Positions 17,727 to 26,335 of a stretch of DNA of 64,000 bases are shown piece by piece (the first letter of the stretch is position 1; every line of letters begins with the position of its first letter). The DNA is taken from positions 186,001-250,000 of the forward strand of contig JAGXAN010000002.1 in NCBI GenBank assembly GCA_019075865.1, read 5' to 3'. A program made the translations under genes and the position numbers. The notes beneath the pieces were generated by a model. The model ran no database searches and had not been told where the DNA came from. It was given only the letters and a program-made list of their open reading frames with translations. The stretch is from Hyphomicrobiales bacterium. Lineage in GTDB: Bacteria; Pseudomonadota; Alphaproteobacteria; Rhizobiales; Beijerinckiaceae.

Positions 17727-17885
17727 TCGCGGGTCACCGCCTGGCCGCCCACCTTCCCGGTTTCCCAGTGGTCACGATTTGGCAGACAGGCGCATCGCTT
17801 ACAGTTGCGGGCGCAGCCGTGGCCTCAAGCGTCGCCGCCCTCACCACGTTCCCTATGGATCCCCGAAGGGAACCATCATAGTCCT
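17711..17885 (-). ncRNA. Adenosylcobalamin riboswitch before the NiCoT gene
   Basis: On the minus strand the leader contains, in order, the conserved cobalamin aptamer parts: GGTTCCC...GGGAAC, GTGGTG, CCACGGCTGCGCCCGCAACTG (shown in part) with TAAGC after it, CCACTGGGAAACCGGGAAGG, and the B12 box GAGCCAGGAGACTTGCC. These are the hallmark blocks of the class. About 175 nt lie between the B12 box and the transporter ATG; that stretch holds the extra B12-box units and a stem (GGGTGAGGT with ACCTCGCCC around 17584-17626) that could act as the expression platform. A weak promoter (TTGCCC-17-TACGTA) ends just upstream at 17885. Confidence 0.93.
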
Positions 17886-18261
17886 ACGTATCGGATTGAA
17901 AGCGCCGGGGCAACCGGGGCGTGAGGGTATGGATAATCCCCCTTTTTGCGGCGGCTACATGCTGGTGAACGCGAACCACTGAACTATCGATCATCTGTAC
18001 ATCCCCTTGACGTGCCTTGGTTATCTCATCCATCAGGCGATCCCACACCCCTGCCTTTCGCCAGCGCTGGAAGCGGTTATGGATTGTGGTCGGCGGGCCG
18101 TAACGTTCAGGCAAATCAGACCAGCGCGAGCCAGACCGCAGCACCCAAAAAATGCCATTCAAAACCCGCCTATCATCCACACGCGGCACCCCGCGCGGTT
18201 TGTTGGGCAAAAGCGGCTGAATAACCCGCCACTCAAAAGCTGTCAGATCGAAGCGTCCCAT
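17884..18261 (-). pseudogene. N-terminal half of an IS5-type transposase
   Basis: The frame reads like the first half of an IS5-family (IS427-like) transposase: FDLTAFEWRVIQPLLP, RVLNGIFWVLRSGSRWSDLPERYG, IHNRFQRWRKAGVWDRL, then IDSSVVRVHQHVAAAKRG, where the DDE catalytic Asp lies in the IDSS motif. After a GCAAAAAGGGGG run near 17935 the resemblance stops and the frame runs into the leader of the riboswitch. The second half (other catalytic residues) is missing from this side. The element is therefore dead here. It is co-directional with, and directly upstream of, the cobalt transporter leader. Confidence 0.85.
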
Positions 18262-18623
18262 CGTGATTCTCCCGTCAGGAGACTTGAATCACATCTGAAA
18301 ACCAGAGGGAGTCGCAAAAAATTGTTTGTGAGTTTGCGACCTAGTGCGTCTTGGTATCGATATCCTCCATGACGAGTTACGAGTTACGAGTGCAAGCGCG
18401 AGCCTCTTGTTAGTTGGAGAAAGCATCTTGCCGAAGTCAATTTGGACCCTTCACGACCTTCCAGTCGCCCTAAATATTTTGTCAAGGGGCGTCCAGATGG
18501 CGCGGTTCTCACAATGAAGGGATTCCTTTTATCCCATGGTTGAGTGGGTATTGACAAAAATTGGTACTCCAGCGTATTTTTAAATGAACGACGACAGTAT
18601 CATTATATTTAAATAAATTCCAC
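18262..18623 (+). promoter_or_regulatory. Gene-free stretch with a sigma-70-like promoter for the HNH gene
   Basis: The first part holds the outer end of the IS5 remnant and a short direct repeat (GAGTTAC twice, near 18375). From about 18550 base composition drops to AT-rich. TTGACA at 18551-18556, an 18-bp spacer and TATTTT at 18575-18580 form a good housekeeping-type promoter pointing at the HNH gene, with an expected start around 18588. I see no other gene in this stretch. Confidence 0.6.
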
Positions 18624-19568
18624 ATGTTTTGGGTTGGAGGAAATGATGGCAATTTTCTTTTTTTTCTTTTTTTAACGTATATTTCATATCAATCATACGC
18701 ATATTATTATTTTAATAGTACTAAATTTTTTTCTATAAAGAATAGTGTTAAATCTCATGTAAAAAACTGCAACGATCTCAACGAGCATATTGAAGAACTA
18801 AAAAAATCGTATGTTAATATAAAATCTATTGATTACGACGACATAAATTTGGCGGATAAGAGTATATACAATATGAAAAGGAGGATGTGGTCAGCGGCAG
18901 TTAAAAATCATATGACTCACAATTGTTCGTTATCGGTTCTTAGAAATGCGCGAGATCAACCAATAAAATACTTGTTCAAGTATTTTGATCTTAGACATGA
19001 TAATTATACTCTAGAGACAGTTGAGAACATGCTAAATAATTTTTCTGCGGTTGAGCAAGGAAAAAAATTGTTGATGAGTGATAGAGAATCTATCGTTCAA
19101 AAAATAATCAAAAATATACCGTCAATTATAATTGTATTTAGTAAAAAAAGATTTGAAAAAAATATTGGTTTTGATCGAGTTGATTTAAGCAATATTTATA
19201 TGCCCGTCTATTCTTTTGTTTATGTTTCTTCAGGAGGCAATAGTTCTGCAAAAGCTGATTTTATTTTCAACGTAGAAAATCTAAATAAAATTGTTTCTTA
19301 TTTAGGGAGCTTGATAAAATTCCGCGCTAGTGTTTACGGTCAAAGATTATTGATGACGTCGCATCTTCGAGAAAGGATAAAGCGACGAGATAGTTACACT
19401 TGTAAAACATGCGGGATATCGACATCGGATGAAAAAAATCTATTGCTTGAGATTGATCATAAAATTCCACTATCGAAAGGGGGTATTACGTCGGAAGAAA
19501 ATTTACAGACTTTATGCTGGAAATGTAATAGATCGAAAGGAGCTAAAATTCTAACCAAAATTAGCTAA
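18624..19568 (+). CDS. AT-rich, membrane-anchored HNH endonuclease-like protein
   Basis: The 314-aa product has a hydrophobic aromatic N-terminus (FLFFLFLTYISY, one likely membrane segment), a charged, Asn/Lys-rich middle with a coiled-coil-like stretch (NDLNEHIEELKKSY) that I do not recognise, and a C-terminal HNH nuclease domain. In that domain CxxC (260/263), the catalytic DH (278-279), Asn293 and CxxCN (298-302) are all present, so zinc site and active site look intact. Codon use and GC are far lower than in all neighbours, and IS5 remnants lie on both sides, so recent transfer is likely. The ATG at 18624 has no ribosome site; a GGAGG at 18636 serves ATGs in another frame that ends after a poly-T tract. 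A phage-defence or selfish-nuclease role is possible but unproven. Confidence 0.75.
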   Translation: MFWVGGNDGNFLFFLFLTYISYQSYAYYYFNSTKFFSIKNSVKSHVKNCNDLNEHIEELKKSYVNIKSIDYDDINLADKSIYNMKRRMWSAAVKNHMTHNCSLSVLRNARDQPIKYLFKYFDLRHDNYTLETVENMLNNFSAVEQGKKLLMSDRESIVQKIIKNIPSIIIVFSKKRFEKNIGFDRVDLSNIYMPVYSFVYVSSGGNSSAKADFIFNVENLNKIVSYLGSLIKFRASVYGQRLLMTSHLRERIKRRDSYTCKTCGISTSDEKNLLLEIDHKIPLSKGGITSEENLQTLCWKCNRSKGAKILTKIS

Positions 19569-19602
19569 CCGTTGGCGAACCACCTGATCGACGTGAGGCT
19601 TA

Positions 19603-19940
19603 CTAGCCCGTCGACTCATTAAATCTCAGCAATAGCCGGACGCAGACCAGTTTCCGGGCTGCCAGATAATGGGTGCCATGTTTGTCTTGTCGTGTCGCGA
19701 TGCGGGGAAAGTGTTTGATTTTGTTGAAGAACCTTTCGACAAGATTGCGGGCGCGGTATAGCCAGGGGTTGAAGCAGATCGGGTCTTTGCGATTGGATTT
19801 GGGCGGTATATTGGCAAAGGCATCATAGCCCTTGTCGGCCAACAGCATTGCCCCCTTGGGCAAATCCGCGATCAGCGCGGGAGCGGCCAGCATGTCATGG
19901 GTTTGGCCAGCGGTATGCGAGAGTTTGATGGGCAGGGGGA
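19603..19940 (-). pseudogene. C-terminal half of an IS5-type transposase
   Basis: The frame is the second half of an IS5-family transposase: PIKLSHTAGQTHDM, then ADKGYDA (second catalytic Asp), NLVERFFNKIKHFPRIATRQDK (the catalytic Glu region) and the typical end RFNESTG. The N-terminal half is not on its 5' side; upstream of about 19950 the frame soon meets a stop. It lies on the same strand as the N-terminal half at 17.9-18.3 kb but in reversed order, so the two are not one element split by an insertion. Each is more likely a separate copy that lost its outer half. Confidence 0.85.
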
Positions 19941-20202
19941 GTGTCAGGAATTTCGTGTTTGGCGGGGCGGTTTATCATTTACGCCGCCAAGACCAAGGCG
20001 TTGAAAGTCATCATCGCCGCCTGACAAAATTTGCACGCAACCCGGATTCTTACGAAACCCCCGCGACTAAACCCCTCGCTTCCGCAAATCCGGGACTTTC
20101 GGCTGCATGACAGCATGCAGCAGAAAGCATGGCCGACGGGCCGTGATCTATGGTAGTCTGTCGCATGTACCGATCAGCCGATTGAAGGGCAACTCGCGCG
20201 GC

Positions 20203-22770
20203 ATGGCGGAGCGGAATTTTGGAATGGTGGATCAATCCGTCGTAGACCACTTTCTGGCGGCCATGGCTTCGAAGTCAGGCATTGACGCGACAGCCCAAGC
20301 AGAGATGCCTTCCCCGCCGGCAACCAAACCTTCGTTCATTGCGCCGTTGGTTGCGGCACTTTTGCTTGTTCTGGCCGCGCTTTTGCTCGCGGTAACCATT
20401 TTTTTGACAGCCGCGTTGCAACGCTCCAGCCTTGGTGCCTTTCAAATCCAGTCAGATGTCCAGGCGCTTGAGACGCATATGCTGGATACCGAAACCGGCC
20501 AGCGCGGTTTTGTGATTACCAACGATTCCCGGTTTTTGGAGCCCTACCACGCCGGGCGCACCGCTGTCATGCGTGACCTTGCCCGATTAACGGCGACCCC
20601 GCAGAATCCTGTGGTCGCGCCAGAAGCATTGCACAATATCGAGTCCTTATGGGCCGCCAAACTTGCCGAGATGGAATCAACGATTGAGGCCAAGCGCGCC
20701 GGGCGCATAAGCGATGCCATTGCAATCGTTTCGGATGGTCGCGGCAAGGCCCTGATGGATGGCATTCGCCAGAATGTGAGCGCCATTATCGCCGATACTG
20801 AAGCGTGGCGTGTCGCGACGATGCGCGCATTCAGGATGCGGGAATATCAGCTGATTGGGCTTGGCGTGCTGGTTCTGGGACTGGCCTTGCTGGTTGCGGC
20901 CCGCGAATTTCGCCGCGCGCGACGCTCCAGCCGCACCCTTGCGTTGCAGCAGAACGAATTGCGCAGCGCCAACGCGGGCCTTGCCGCCCTCGTCGATCAG
21001 GGCACCCAAAATATCAGCAACATCACGGCCCTGCTTGACGCGGTGATCAATACAACCAACGCGGCAATCTACGCCAAGGACAAGGTCGGGCGTATGGTTT
21101 TTGCCAATGATGCCTGCTTGCGGGTCATCGGACGTGAGCGCGCGGAGGTTATCGGCCTTACCGAGGCCGATTTTCATCCCGACAGCGCCGAAGCGGCGGC
21201 CATCCGCAGCAATGACCGGCGCGTTGTTGCGAGCAATCGCAGCGCCACCATGGAAGAGGCGTTTACCTCCGACGCTGGGCCGCGGGTCTTTTTGTCCAGC
21301 AAAGCGCCGATGCGCAATCATGCGGGCGAAGTGATTGGTCTGGTTGGCGTCTCCAGCGACATCACCGAACGCAAGCAAATCGAAGCGCAATTGTTCATCA
21401 GCCAGCAAAGGTTTGATGCGGCTATCAGCGCATTTGAGGGCCTGGTGTGGACGGCAAGTCCATCGGGTGGGGTGCTGAGTGTAAACGCGCAATGGGCAGT
21501 ATTGACGGGATTGCCGGCATCAGCAGCCATGGACGGTGGATGGCGTGCCGTTCAGCACCCCGATGACATCGCGCCCACCTTTGCCCATTGGCAGGAGTGC
21601 CTGCGAGACGTGCGTCCATTCATCGGCGAATATCGGTTGCGAAATCGGGACGGCAAATATCAGACCATGCTGGTTCGGGCGATTCCGGTGCGCGATCCGC
21701 AAGGAAGGGTCGCAGAATGGGTGGGACTGAACATTGATGTCACTGAAGCGCGCAACGTGGCTTTGCAGCACGAGGCGGCGCTGACCCGATTGAGCGTAGC
21801 CATGGAGGCCGCCAACACCGGTGCTTTCGAGATCGTGCCCGACCAACCCGAAGCCTCGACCTTTGATGGCCGCGCTGTTGAGATATGGGGCCAGAATCCG
21901 GGTGCCGCTGCGGCAGATTTGCTCAATGCCGTGCACCCCGATGACCGGGCGGAAGTTGCCGGGGTATTGGAGGGACTTCACGCCCGACAGCTTAGCGAAA
22001 GTGTCGAGATTGAATTCCGGATATTGCGCAAGGATGGCACGACGCGATGGGTTGCCCTGCGCGCCAAAACATTCGCACCGGCGGGCGCACCCTTGCGGCT
22101 GGTGGGAACCGTGCGTGACGTTTCCCTGCGCCGCGAACAACAGGATCGGATTCAGTTCCTGATGCGTGAATTGGCGCATCGCTCCAAAAATGCGCTTGCC
22201 GTTGTACAGGCCATCGCGCGCCAAACGGTAAAATCCTCACGCAGTCTGGAGGCCTTTCAAGCCAGTTTCGAGGCGCGCGTGCAGGGAATGGCGCGGTCGC
22301 TTGACCTGTTGGTAAAATATGACTGGACCGCCGTTTCGATCACCGAACTCATTCAATCGCAAATGGCGCATATCATTGACAACATCGATGAGAAGATCTC
22401 GGTGCATGGCCCCGAAATATATTTGAAACCGGAAGCTGCCCAGAATATCGGTCTGGCCCTGCACGAACTGGCCACCAATGCCACCAAATATGGGGCCTTG
22501 GCCAGTGATACCGGCAAGATTGAGCTTGAATGGGGCTTGGCGCAATCCAAGGATGGTGCCGACGTTTTCAAAATGCACTGGCGTGAAAAAGGCGGCCCGC
22601 CGGTCGTGCCGCCAGATAGCCATGGCTTTGGCCATACCGTGATCCATCGCGTTGTCCAGGCGGCACTGGCGGGTGATAGCGTGCTGCATTTTCACGATAG
22701 CGGCGTGCAATGGGATCTGGTGATACCAGCCAGATTTGTCAGCACAAGCCTGGTTGAGGGCCCGCCTTGA
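20203..22770 (+). CDS. HWE-family sensor histidine kinase with CHASE3 and PAS domains
   Basis: This membrane sensor kinase is about 855 aa from the ATG at 20203; the frame is open to 20107, and 20224 is another choice. A first helix ([17 protein letters not shown]) is followed by a periplasmic CHASE3-like region ([25 protein letters not shown]), a second helix near residue 225, and three PAS domains with PAC-type ends ([35 protein letters not shown]). The kinase core has the HWE H-box [13 protein letters not shown], the N-box [15 protein letters not shown] and the HWRE motif. HWE kinases often feed single-domain regulators or PhyR in Alphaproteobacteria. No response regulator is adjacent, so it is an orphan. 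Confidence 0.9.
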   Translation: MAERNFGMVDQSVVDHFLAAMASKSGIDATAQAEMPSPPATKPSFIAPLVAALLLVLAALLLAVTIFLTAALQRSSLGAFQIQSDVQALETHMLDTETGQRGFVITNDSRFLEPYHAGRTAVMRDLARLTATPQNPVVAPEALHNIESLWAAKLAEMESTIEAKRAGRISDAIAIVSDGRGKALMDGIRQNVSAIIADTEAWRVATMRAFRMREYQLIGLGVLVLGLALLVAAREFRRARRSSRTLALQQNELRSANAGLAALVDQGTQNISNITALLDAVINTTNAAIYAKDKVGRMVFANDACLRVIGRERAEVIGLTEADFHPDSAEAAAIRSNDRRVVASNRSATMEEAFTSDAGPRVFLSSKAPMRNHAGEVIGLVGVSSDITERKQIEAQLFISQQRFDAAISAFEGLVWTASPSGGVLSVNAQWAVLTGLPASAAMDGGWRAVQHPDDIAPTFAHWQECLRDVRPFIGEYRLRNRDGKYQTMLVRAIPVRDPQGRVAEWVGLNIDVTEARNVALQHEAALTRLSVAMEAANTGAFEIVPDQPEASTFDGRAVEIWGQNPGAAAADLLNAVHPDDRAEVAGVLEGLHARQLSESVEIEFRILRKDGTTRWVALRAKTFAPAGAPLRLVGTVRDVSLRREQQDRIQFLMRELAHRSKNALAVVQAIARQTVKSSRSLEAFQASFEARVQGMARSLDLLVKYDWTAVSITELIQSQMAHIIDNIDEKISVHGPEIYLKPEAAQNIGLALHELATNATKYGALASDTGKIELEWGLAQSKDGADVFKMHWREKGGPPVVPPDSHGFGHTVIHRVVQAALAGDSVLHFHDSGVQWDLVIPARFVSTSLVEGPP

Positions 22771-22826
22771 GGGCAGCCAACGGCACCCGACGTTTGGATT
22801 GGAACCTTCAGGAAAGTGAAAAAAAG

Positions 22827-24251
22827 ATGGACGAGCCAACCCGCACGGAGACCGACAGTTTTGGCGCTATCGAGGTGCCAGCCCAGCATTACTGGGGCGC
22901 GCAGACGCAGCGCTCGCTGGAGACATTCAGGATAGGCAGCGAGCCTATGCCTTTGCCAATCATCCATGCGCTAGGGCTGGTCAAACAGGCCGCAGCCCTC
23001 GTCAACGGGCAATTGGGACTTTTGCCGGCTCCCTTGGTTGCGGCCATTGCCAGAGCCGCGCAGGAAACCGCAGCCGGTGAGCATGATGGCGAATATCCCT
23101 TGCGTATGTGGCAAACCGGATCGGGCACGCAAACCAACATGAACGTGAATGAGGTCATTGCCAATCTCGCCAATGAGCGGTTTGGCAGCGCGCGCGGCAC
23201 CAAATCACCCGTGCATCCCAATGATCACGTCAATCTTGGCCAATCCTCCAACGACAGCTTTCCGACCGCCATGCACATTGCGACGGTGTTGCAGATCAAG
23301 CTTCATCTTTTCCCCGCGCTCGACCGATTGCATCAGGCACTGGAGCAAAAAGCCAAAGCGTTTGAGGGCATTATCAAGATCGGGCGCACGCATTTGCAGG
23401 ATGCAACGCCCATCAGCCTGGGGCAGGAATTTTCGGGCTATAGCGCGCAAGTGGCGCTTGGCCGGGCGCGCATCGAGGCGAGCTTGCCGGGGCTTCTGTC
23501 GTTGGCCCAGGGCGCAACGGCGGTCGGCACCGGGCTGAACACGCATCGGCGCTTTGCCGAAGCTTTTGCCGCCCAAATAAGCGCCCTTACCGGCCAGCCC
23601 TTCAAGACCGCCACCAATAAATTTGAGGCAATCGCCGCGCATGACGCGATGGTCTTTGCGCATGGCGCTTTGGCCGGGCTGGCATCCGGCCTGTTCAAGA
23701 TTGGCTGTGACATTCGCTTGATGGGTTCCGGGCCGCGCGCGGGGCTGGGCGAATTGCGCTTGCCGGAAAATGAGCCCGGATCATCGATCATGCCAGGAAA
23801 GGTCAATCCAACCCAGATCGAGGCTTTGTGCATGGTCTGTGCGCAAGTCATGGGCAATAATACAATTGTCACCTTTGCCAACAGTCAGGGGCAGTTTGAA
23901 CTGAATGTTTTCAAACCGCTCATCGCCAATGCCGTGTTGCAGTCCATCGCGCTTTTGGCGGATGCAGCCAACAGCTTTGCTGTCCATTGCGTGTCGGGGA
24001 TTGAAGCCGATGCCGCCCGCATCGACGAGCTTTTGCGACGTTCCCTGATGTTGGTGACGGCCCTTGTCCCGATGATTGGTTATGACAAGGCCGCTGGAAT
24101 TGCCAAACACGCGCATGCCAAGGGCATCACATTGCGAGAGGCTGCCTTGCAGAGCGGTTTCATTGGCGCGCAGGATTTTGACCGGTTGGTGCGGCCAGAA
24201 ACCATGATCGGGTCTTTGCAACCAGCCCAAAAGCCGGATACTGGAAGCTAG
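22827..24251 (+). CDS. fumC: Class II fumarate hydratase
   Basis: Interconverts fumarate and malate in the TCA cycle; cytosolic, iron-free homotetramer. From the ATG at 22827 (GGAAAGTGA upstream) it is 474 aa, the usual length. Family motifs are [27 protein letters not shown], [15 protein letters not shown] and the signature [11 protein letters not shown] (318-328). The C-terminal part continues with the expected ASPF-type tail region ([19 protein letters not shown]). The next genes are remnants on the other strand. Aspartase is a close relative, but the motif set and the start ([21 protein letters not shown]) fit FumC better. Confidence 0.95.
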   Translation: MDEPTRTETDSFGAIEVPAQHYWGAQTQRSLETFRIGSEPMPLPIIHALGLVKQAAALVNGQLGLLPAPLVAAIARAAQETAAGEHDGEYPLRMWQTGSGTQTNMNVNEVIANLANERFGSARGTKSPVHPNDHVNLGQSSNDSFPTAMHIATVLQIKLHLFPALDRLHQALEQKAKAFEGIIKIGRTHLQDATPISLGQEFSGYSAQVALGRARIEASLPGLLSLAQGATAVGTGLNTHRRFAEAFAAQISALTGQPFKTATNKFEAIAAHDAMVFAHGALAGLASGLFKIGCDIRLMGSGPRAGLGELRLPENEPGSSIMPGKVNPTQIEALCMVCAQVMGNNTIVTFANSQGQFELNVFKPLIANAVLQSIALLADAANSFAVHCVSGIEADAARIDELLRRSLMLVTALVPMIGYDKAAGIAKHAHAKGITLREAALQSGFIGAQDFDRLVRPETMIGSLQPAQKPDTGS

Positions 24252-24261
24252 TCTCACAGGA

Positions 24262-24423
24262 CTAGGAAGACAACAGCATGATCGAGACGGTGCAGCTTTG
24301 CACCAGGGCCTTGGTGCGATTGCCAAAGAACAGATTTTCGCCAACGCGGCGACTGACGCCGACCAGCAGCAGGGAATACTTGCCTCTTGCCCCGGCGAGC
24401 AAACCGGCCATCCGCGATACCAA
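24262..24423 (-). pseudogene. Remnant of a universal stress protein C-terminus
   Basis: In the frame that ends at 24262, about 45 residues match the end of a UspA domain: YSLLLVGVSRRVGENLFFGN, then a helix and SCTVSIMLLSS. This is the nucleotide-binding G-x-S-R...G-x-FFGN end of Usp domains, as found in stand-alone Usp and Usp-tailed Na+/H+ antiporters. No N-terminal part exists. The in-frame TAA at 24424-24426 belongs to the preceding small gene, so the fragment begins at a deletion junction. It was overlooked by length and is not a working gene. Confidence 0.7.
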
Positions 24424-24666
24424 TTAAATTTGCCGGGTCGAAGCGCCTGCCAATAATGCCGGCACCAGATTTTCCAGGGCCATGATACGGGCGCGCATCT
24501 GGACCCATTCGGCATTGGCCAGATCGGGTGTGGACGGCGACGCATCCCCTGAAACCAGATCCTCCTGCGGCCCCAAAGGCCCGGCGCCGCCTTCGGTATC
24601 CCATTGCGACAGCGCCGAAACAGGCTTTTTGGGTTTGGGCCGAGCGGTCTTGCTTTGAGGGTTCAT
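24424..24666 (-). CDS. Small hypothetical protein, probably truncated
   Basis: The 80-aa product is basic and Pro-rich at the start and has an amphipathic helix at the end (ANAEWVQMRARIMALENLVPALLAGAS). Similar small proteins of Alphaproteobacteria continue past this point for some 50 residues, but here the frame stops right at the junction with the Usp remnant. It is therefore likely a gene that lost its 3' end in the same deletion. Function unknown. An ATG at 24678 would add four residues. Confidence 0.5.
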   Translation of the reverse strand: MNPQSKTARPKPKKPVSALSQWDTEGGAGPLGPQEDLVSGDASPSTPDLANAEWVQMRARIMALENLVPALLAGASTRQI

Positions 24667-24738
24667 GGTCTTGTCCAATCAAAGTTGGATACGACATGGG
24701 GTTTCGCCAACGCGGCCGGAGCGGGGCAATGGCCGCAC

Positions 24739-25257
24739 TCAAGGTGCCATGTGGCTGGATTCATAGAGAAACCAGGCACGTCGCTCGGTCTCGTCGATGT
24801 AAACTTCCAGAATGCTGGAAGTTGCTACATCATTCCCGGCTTCAATCATGGCATGCGCCTCACGCATGCGTTTGGCGAGCGTGCCATTGTCTTCGCGCAA
24901 TTCCGCCAGCATGTCCTGCGGCGTGACATAGGCCGCATCATTGTCAAGAACGCGTTGCAAGCGGGAAATCTCGCCAATCGAATGCAGGGTCACGCGACCA
25001 ATCTTGCGAACCCGTTCGGCCAGCACGTCGGTCATGGCGAAAATCTGATCGGCCTGCTCGTCAAGCAACAAGTGGAAATCGCGAAAATGCGGGCCGCTCA
25101 TGTGCCAGTGGAAGTTCTTGGTTTTGAGATAAAGCGCGAAGATATCCGCCAATAGCGCATTCATCGCGCCGGAAATATCATGGGTTACGGTGGCGGCAAG
25201 GTCGCTGGGAACCGCGAGTTGGCTGGATACGCTGGCTTTGGCAACGGGATGCTTCAT
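24739..25257 (-). CDS. dps: Dps-family ferritin-like protein
   Basis: Dps forms a 12-mer that oxidises and stores iron and shields DNA under stress. The 172-aa product has a Lys/Ser-containing N-terminal tail and the Dps ferroxidase region NFHWHMSGPHFRDFHLLLDEQAD, with His50, His62 and Asp66 in the expected inter-subunit positions. A GGAAC-N16-CGTT site lies 60 bp upstream (25318-25342), so it should belong to the EcfG general stress regulon. The gene stands between decayed genes on both sides. Confidence 0.92.
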   Translation of the reverse strand: MKHPVAKASVSSQLAVPSDLAATVTHDISGAMNALLADIFALYLKTKNFHWHMSGPHFRDFHLLLDEQADQIFAMTDVLAERVRKIGRVTLHSIGEISRLQRVLDNDAAYVTPQDMLAELREDNGTLAKRMREAHAMIEAGNDVATSSILEVYIDETERRAWFLYESSHMAP

Positions 25258-25317
25258 AGCAATGATCCTTCAATCATGGGGCAACTCGGGTTGGCACCCG
25301 CGCCCTTCATGGGTTAA

Positions 25318-25342
25318 AACGCTCAGAGGGGTCGAAAGTTCC
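25318..25342 (-). promoter_or_regulatory. EcfG-type promoter of dps
   Basis: On the minus strand GGAAC (25342-25338) and CGTT (25321-25318) are separated by exactly 16 nt, the consensus of EcfG (sigma-ECF15) promoters. The -10 lies about 60 nt before the dps ATG. Confidence 0.85.
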
Positions 25343-25379
25343 GGTCGATGGCCATCAACCGGCCGTTATTCCGATGGCA

Positions 25380-25648
25380 CCGGCGCGCTGGCGCTGGCCG
25401 CGCGTAAAAGGGTGCAGCCAGACCTCATCCTTTTCGACTAAAACCGGCCCAACAGTATCGATGGATGGCAGGTCATATCCTGTTTGCGCCAGAAATTGAG
25501 ACGGCAGGTTCCGGCCATCGTCTTGACAGGGGACATGACCGCACAAACCATGCACGATATTTCAAAGCTTGGGTGCCGGTATCTGAGCAAGCCGGTCAAG
25601 ACGGTGGACCAGATGCGGCAAGTTCAAAGGCTATTCGATCTGCCTTGA
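25380..25648 (+). pseudogene. Receiver-domain remnant with a nonsense codon
   Basis: In one frame the text reads like the second half of a response-regulator receiver domain: ALALAARKRVQPDLILFD (phosphoacceptor Asp region), a TAA at 25439-25441, then the DG-x-x-VI segment, RRQVPAIVLTGDMTAQ (conserved Thr) and YLSKPVK (conserved Lys), ending at a TGA at 25646. The TAA stands where relatives have Tyr, so one base change explains it. The N-terminal acidic pocket is not recognisable upstream; that part holds the dps promoter. The gene is dead. Confidence 0.65.
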
Positions 25649-25696
25649 AGCCGTGCGATAGAGCCTTATTTAATACGATTAACAGGAATTTTGAAA

Positions 25697-26260
25697 ATGG
25701 CTGTTGAGGAACCAAAATTTACCAGCGTGCGCCGCGATGGAAAATTTGAAGTCCGGGATTACCCGGCTATCGTCGCGGCGGAAGTCACGGTGACCGGGGC
25801 GCAGGGTGAGGCGGCCCGCAAGGGCTTTCGCCTGTTGGCCGGTTATATCTTTGGCGGCAACAAGCGCAAGCAAAGCATCGCCATGACCGCGCCGGTGGCG
25901 CAGGTGCCGACCTCGGAAAAAATTGCCATGACCGCACCTGTCACCCAAACCCAATTGGGCGATGCGTGGGTTGTGCGCTTCACCATGCCCAGCGCCTTTA
26001 CCTTGGCAACTTTGCCCGAACCCAATAACCCGGCGGTGGCGCTGCGCGACGTGCCCGCCGCCCGTTTTGCGGTGCTGGTTTTTTCCGGTCGCGCCAAAGC
26101 CGATGTGGTTGCAACGAAAATGGCCGAGCTTGACGCTTGGGTAAGCGCGCAGAATTTAACCAAGACCGGTGCCATCTCGCTTTCGCAATATAACCCGCCC
26201 TGGACCCTCGGGTTCATGCGCCGCAACGAAGTTATGGTGCCCATAGCGGCAGGCGATTGA
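25697..26260 (+). CDS. SOUL-family haem-binding protein
   Basis: The 187-aa product belongs to the SOUL/HBP family: it starts EEPKFTSVRRDGKFEVRDYPAIVAAE, has the repeat-like IAMTAPVAQ and IAMTAPVTQ segments typical of the family, and ends NPPWTLGFMRRNEVMVPI. Bacterial members are thought to bind haem or other tetrapyrroles; the physiological role is unclear. No signal peptide is visible. The ATG at 25697 is preferred over a TTG two codons earlier; AGGAA lies upstream. Confidence 0.85.
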   Translation: MAVEEPKFTSVRRDGKFEVRDYPAIVAAEVTVTGAQGEAARKGFRLLAGYIFGGNKRKQSIAMTAPVAQVPTSEKIAMTAPVTQTQLGDAWVVRFTMPSAFTLATLPEPNNPAVALRDVPAARFAVLVFSGRAKADVVATKMAELDAWVSAQNLTKTGAISLSQYNPPWTLGFMRRNEVMVPIAAGD

Positions 26261-26335
26261 GCGTATTTCGCAAGTAAATTCATGTGCCGGGGCATTTCAT
26301 CGGGCGGTAGCGCGCTGCCAGCTGTCAGAGGCCCC

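Noticed and set aside
17553-17982. Plus-strand frames coding repeated GWQVSW-like peptides
   Set aside because: They are translations of the B12-box repeats and riboswitch on the wrong strand; the 16-bp period is not a multiple of three.
17884-19940. One IS5 element interrupted by the HNH gene
   Set aside because: The halves are in reversed order on the same strand, so a simple insertion cannot have produced them.
19961-20202. Plus-strand tail ending KTKALKVIIAA before the CHASE3 kinase
   Set aside because: A short open end of about 18 codons next to the IS remnant; too short and unrecognised to call a gene fragment.
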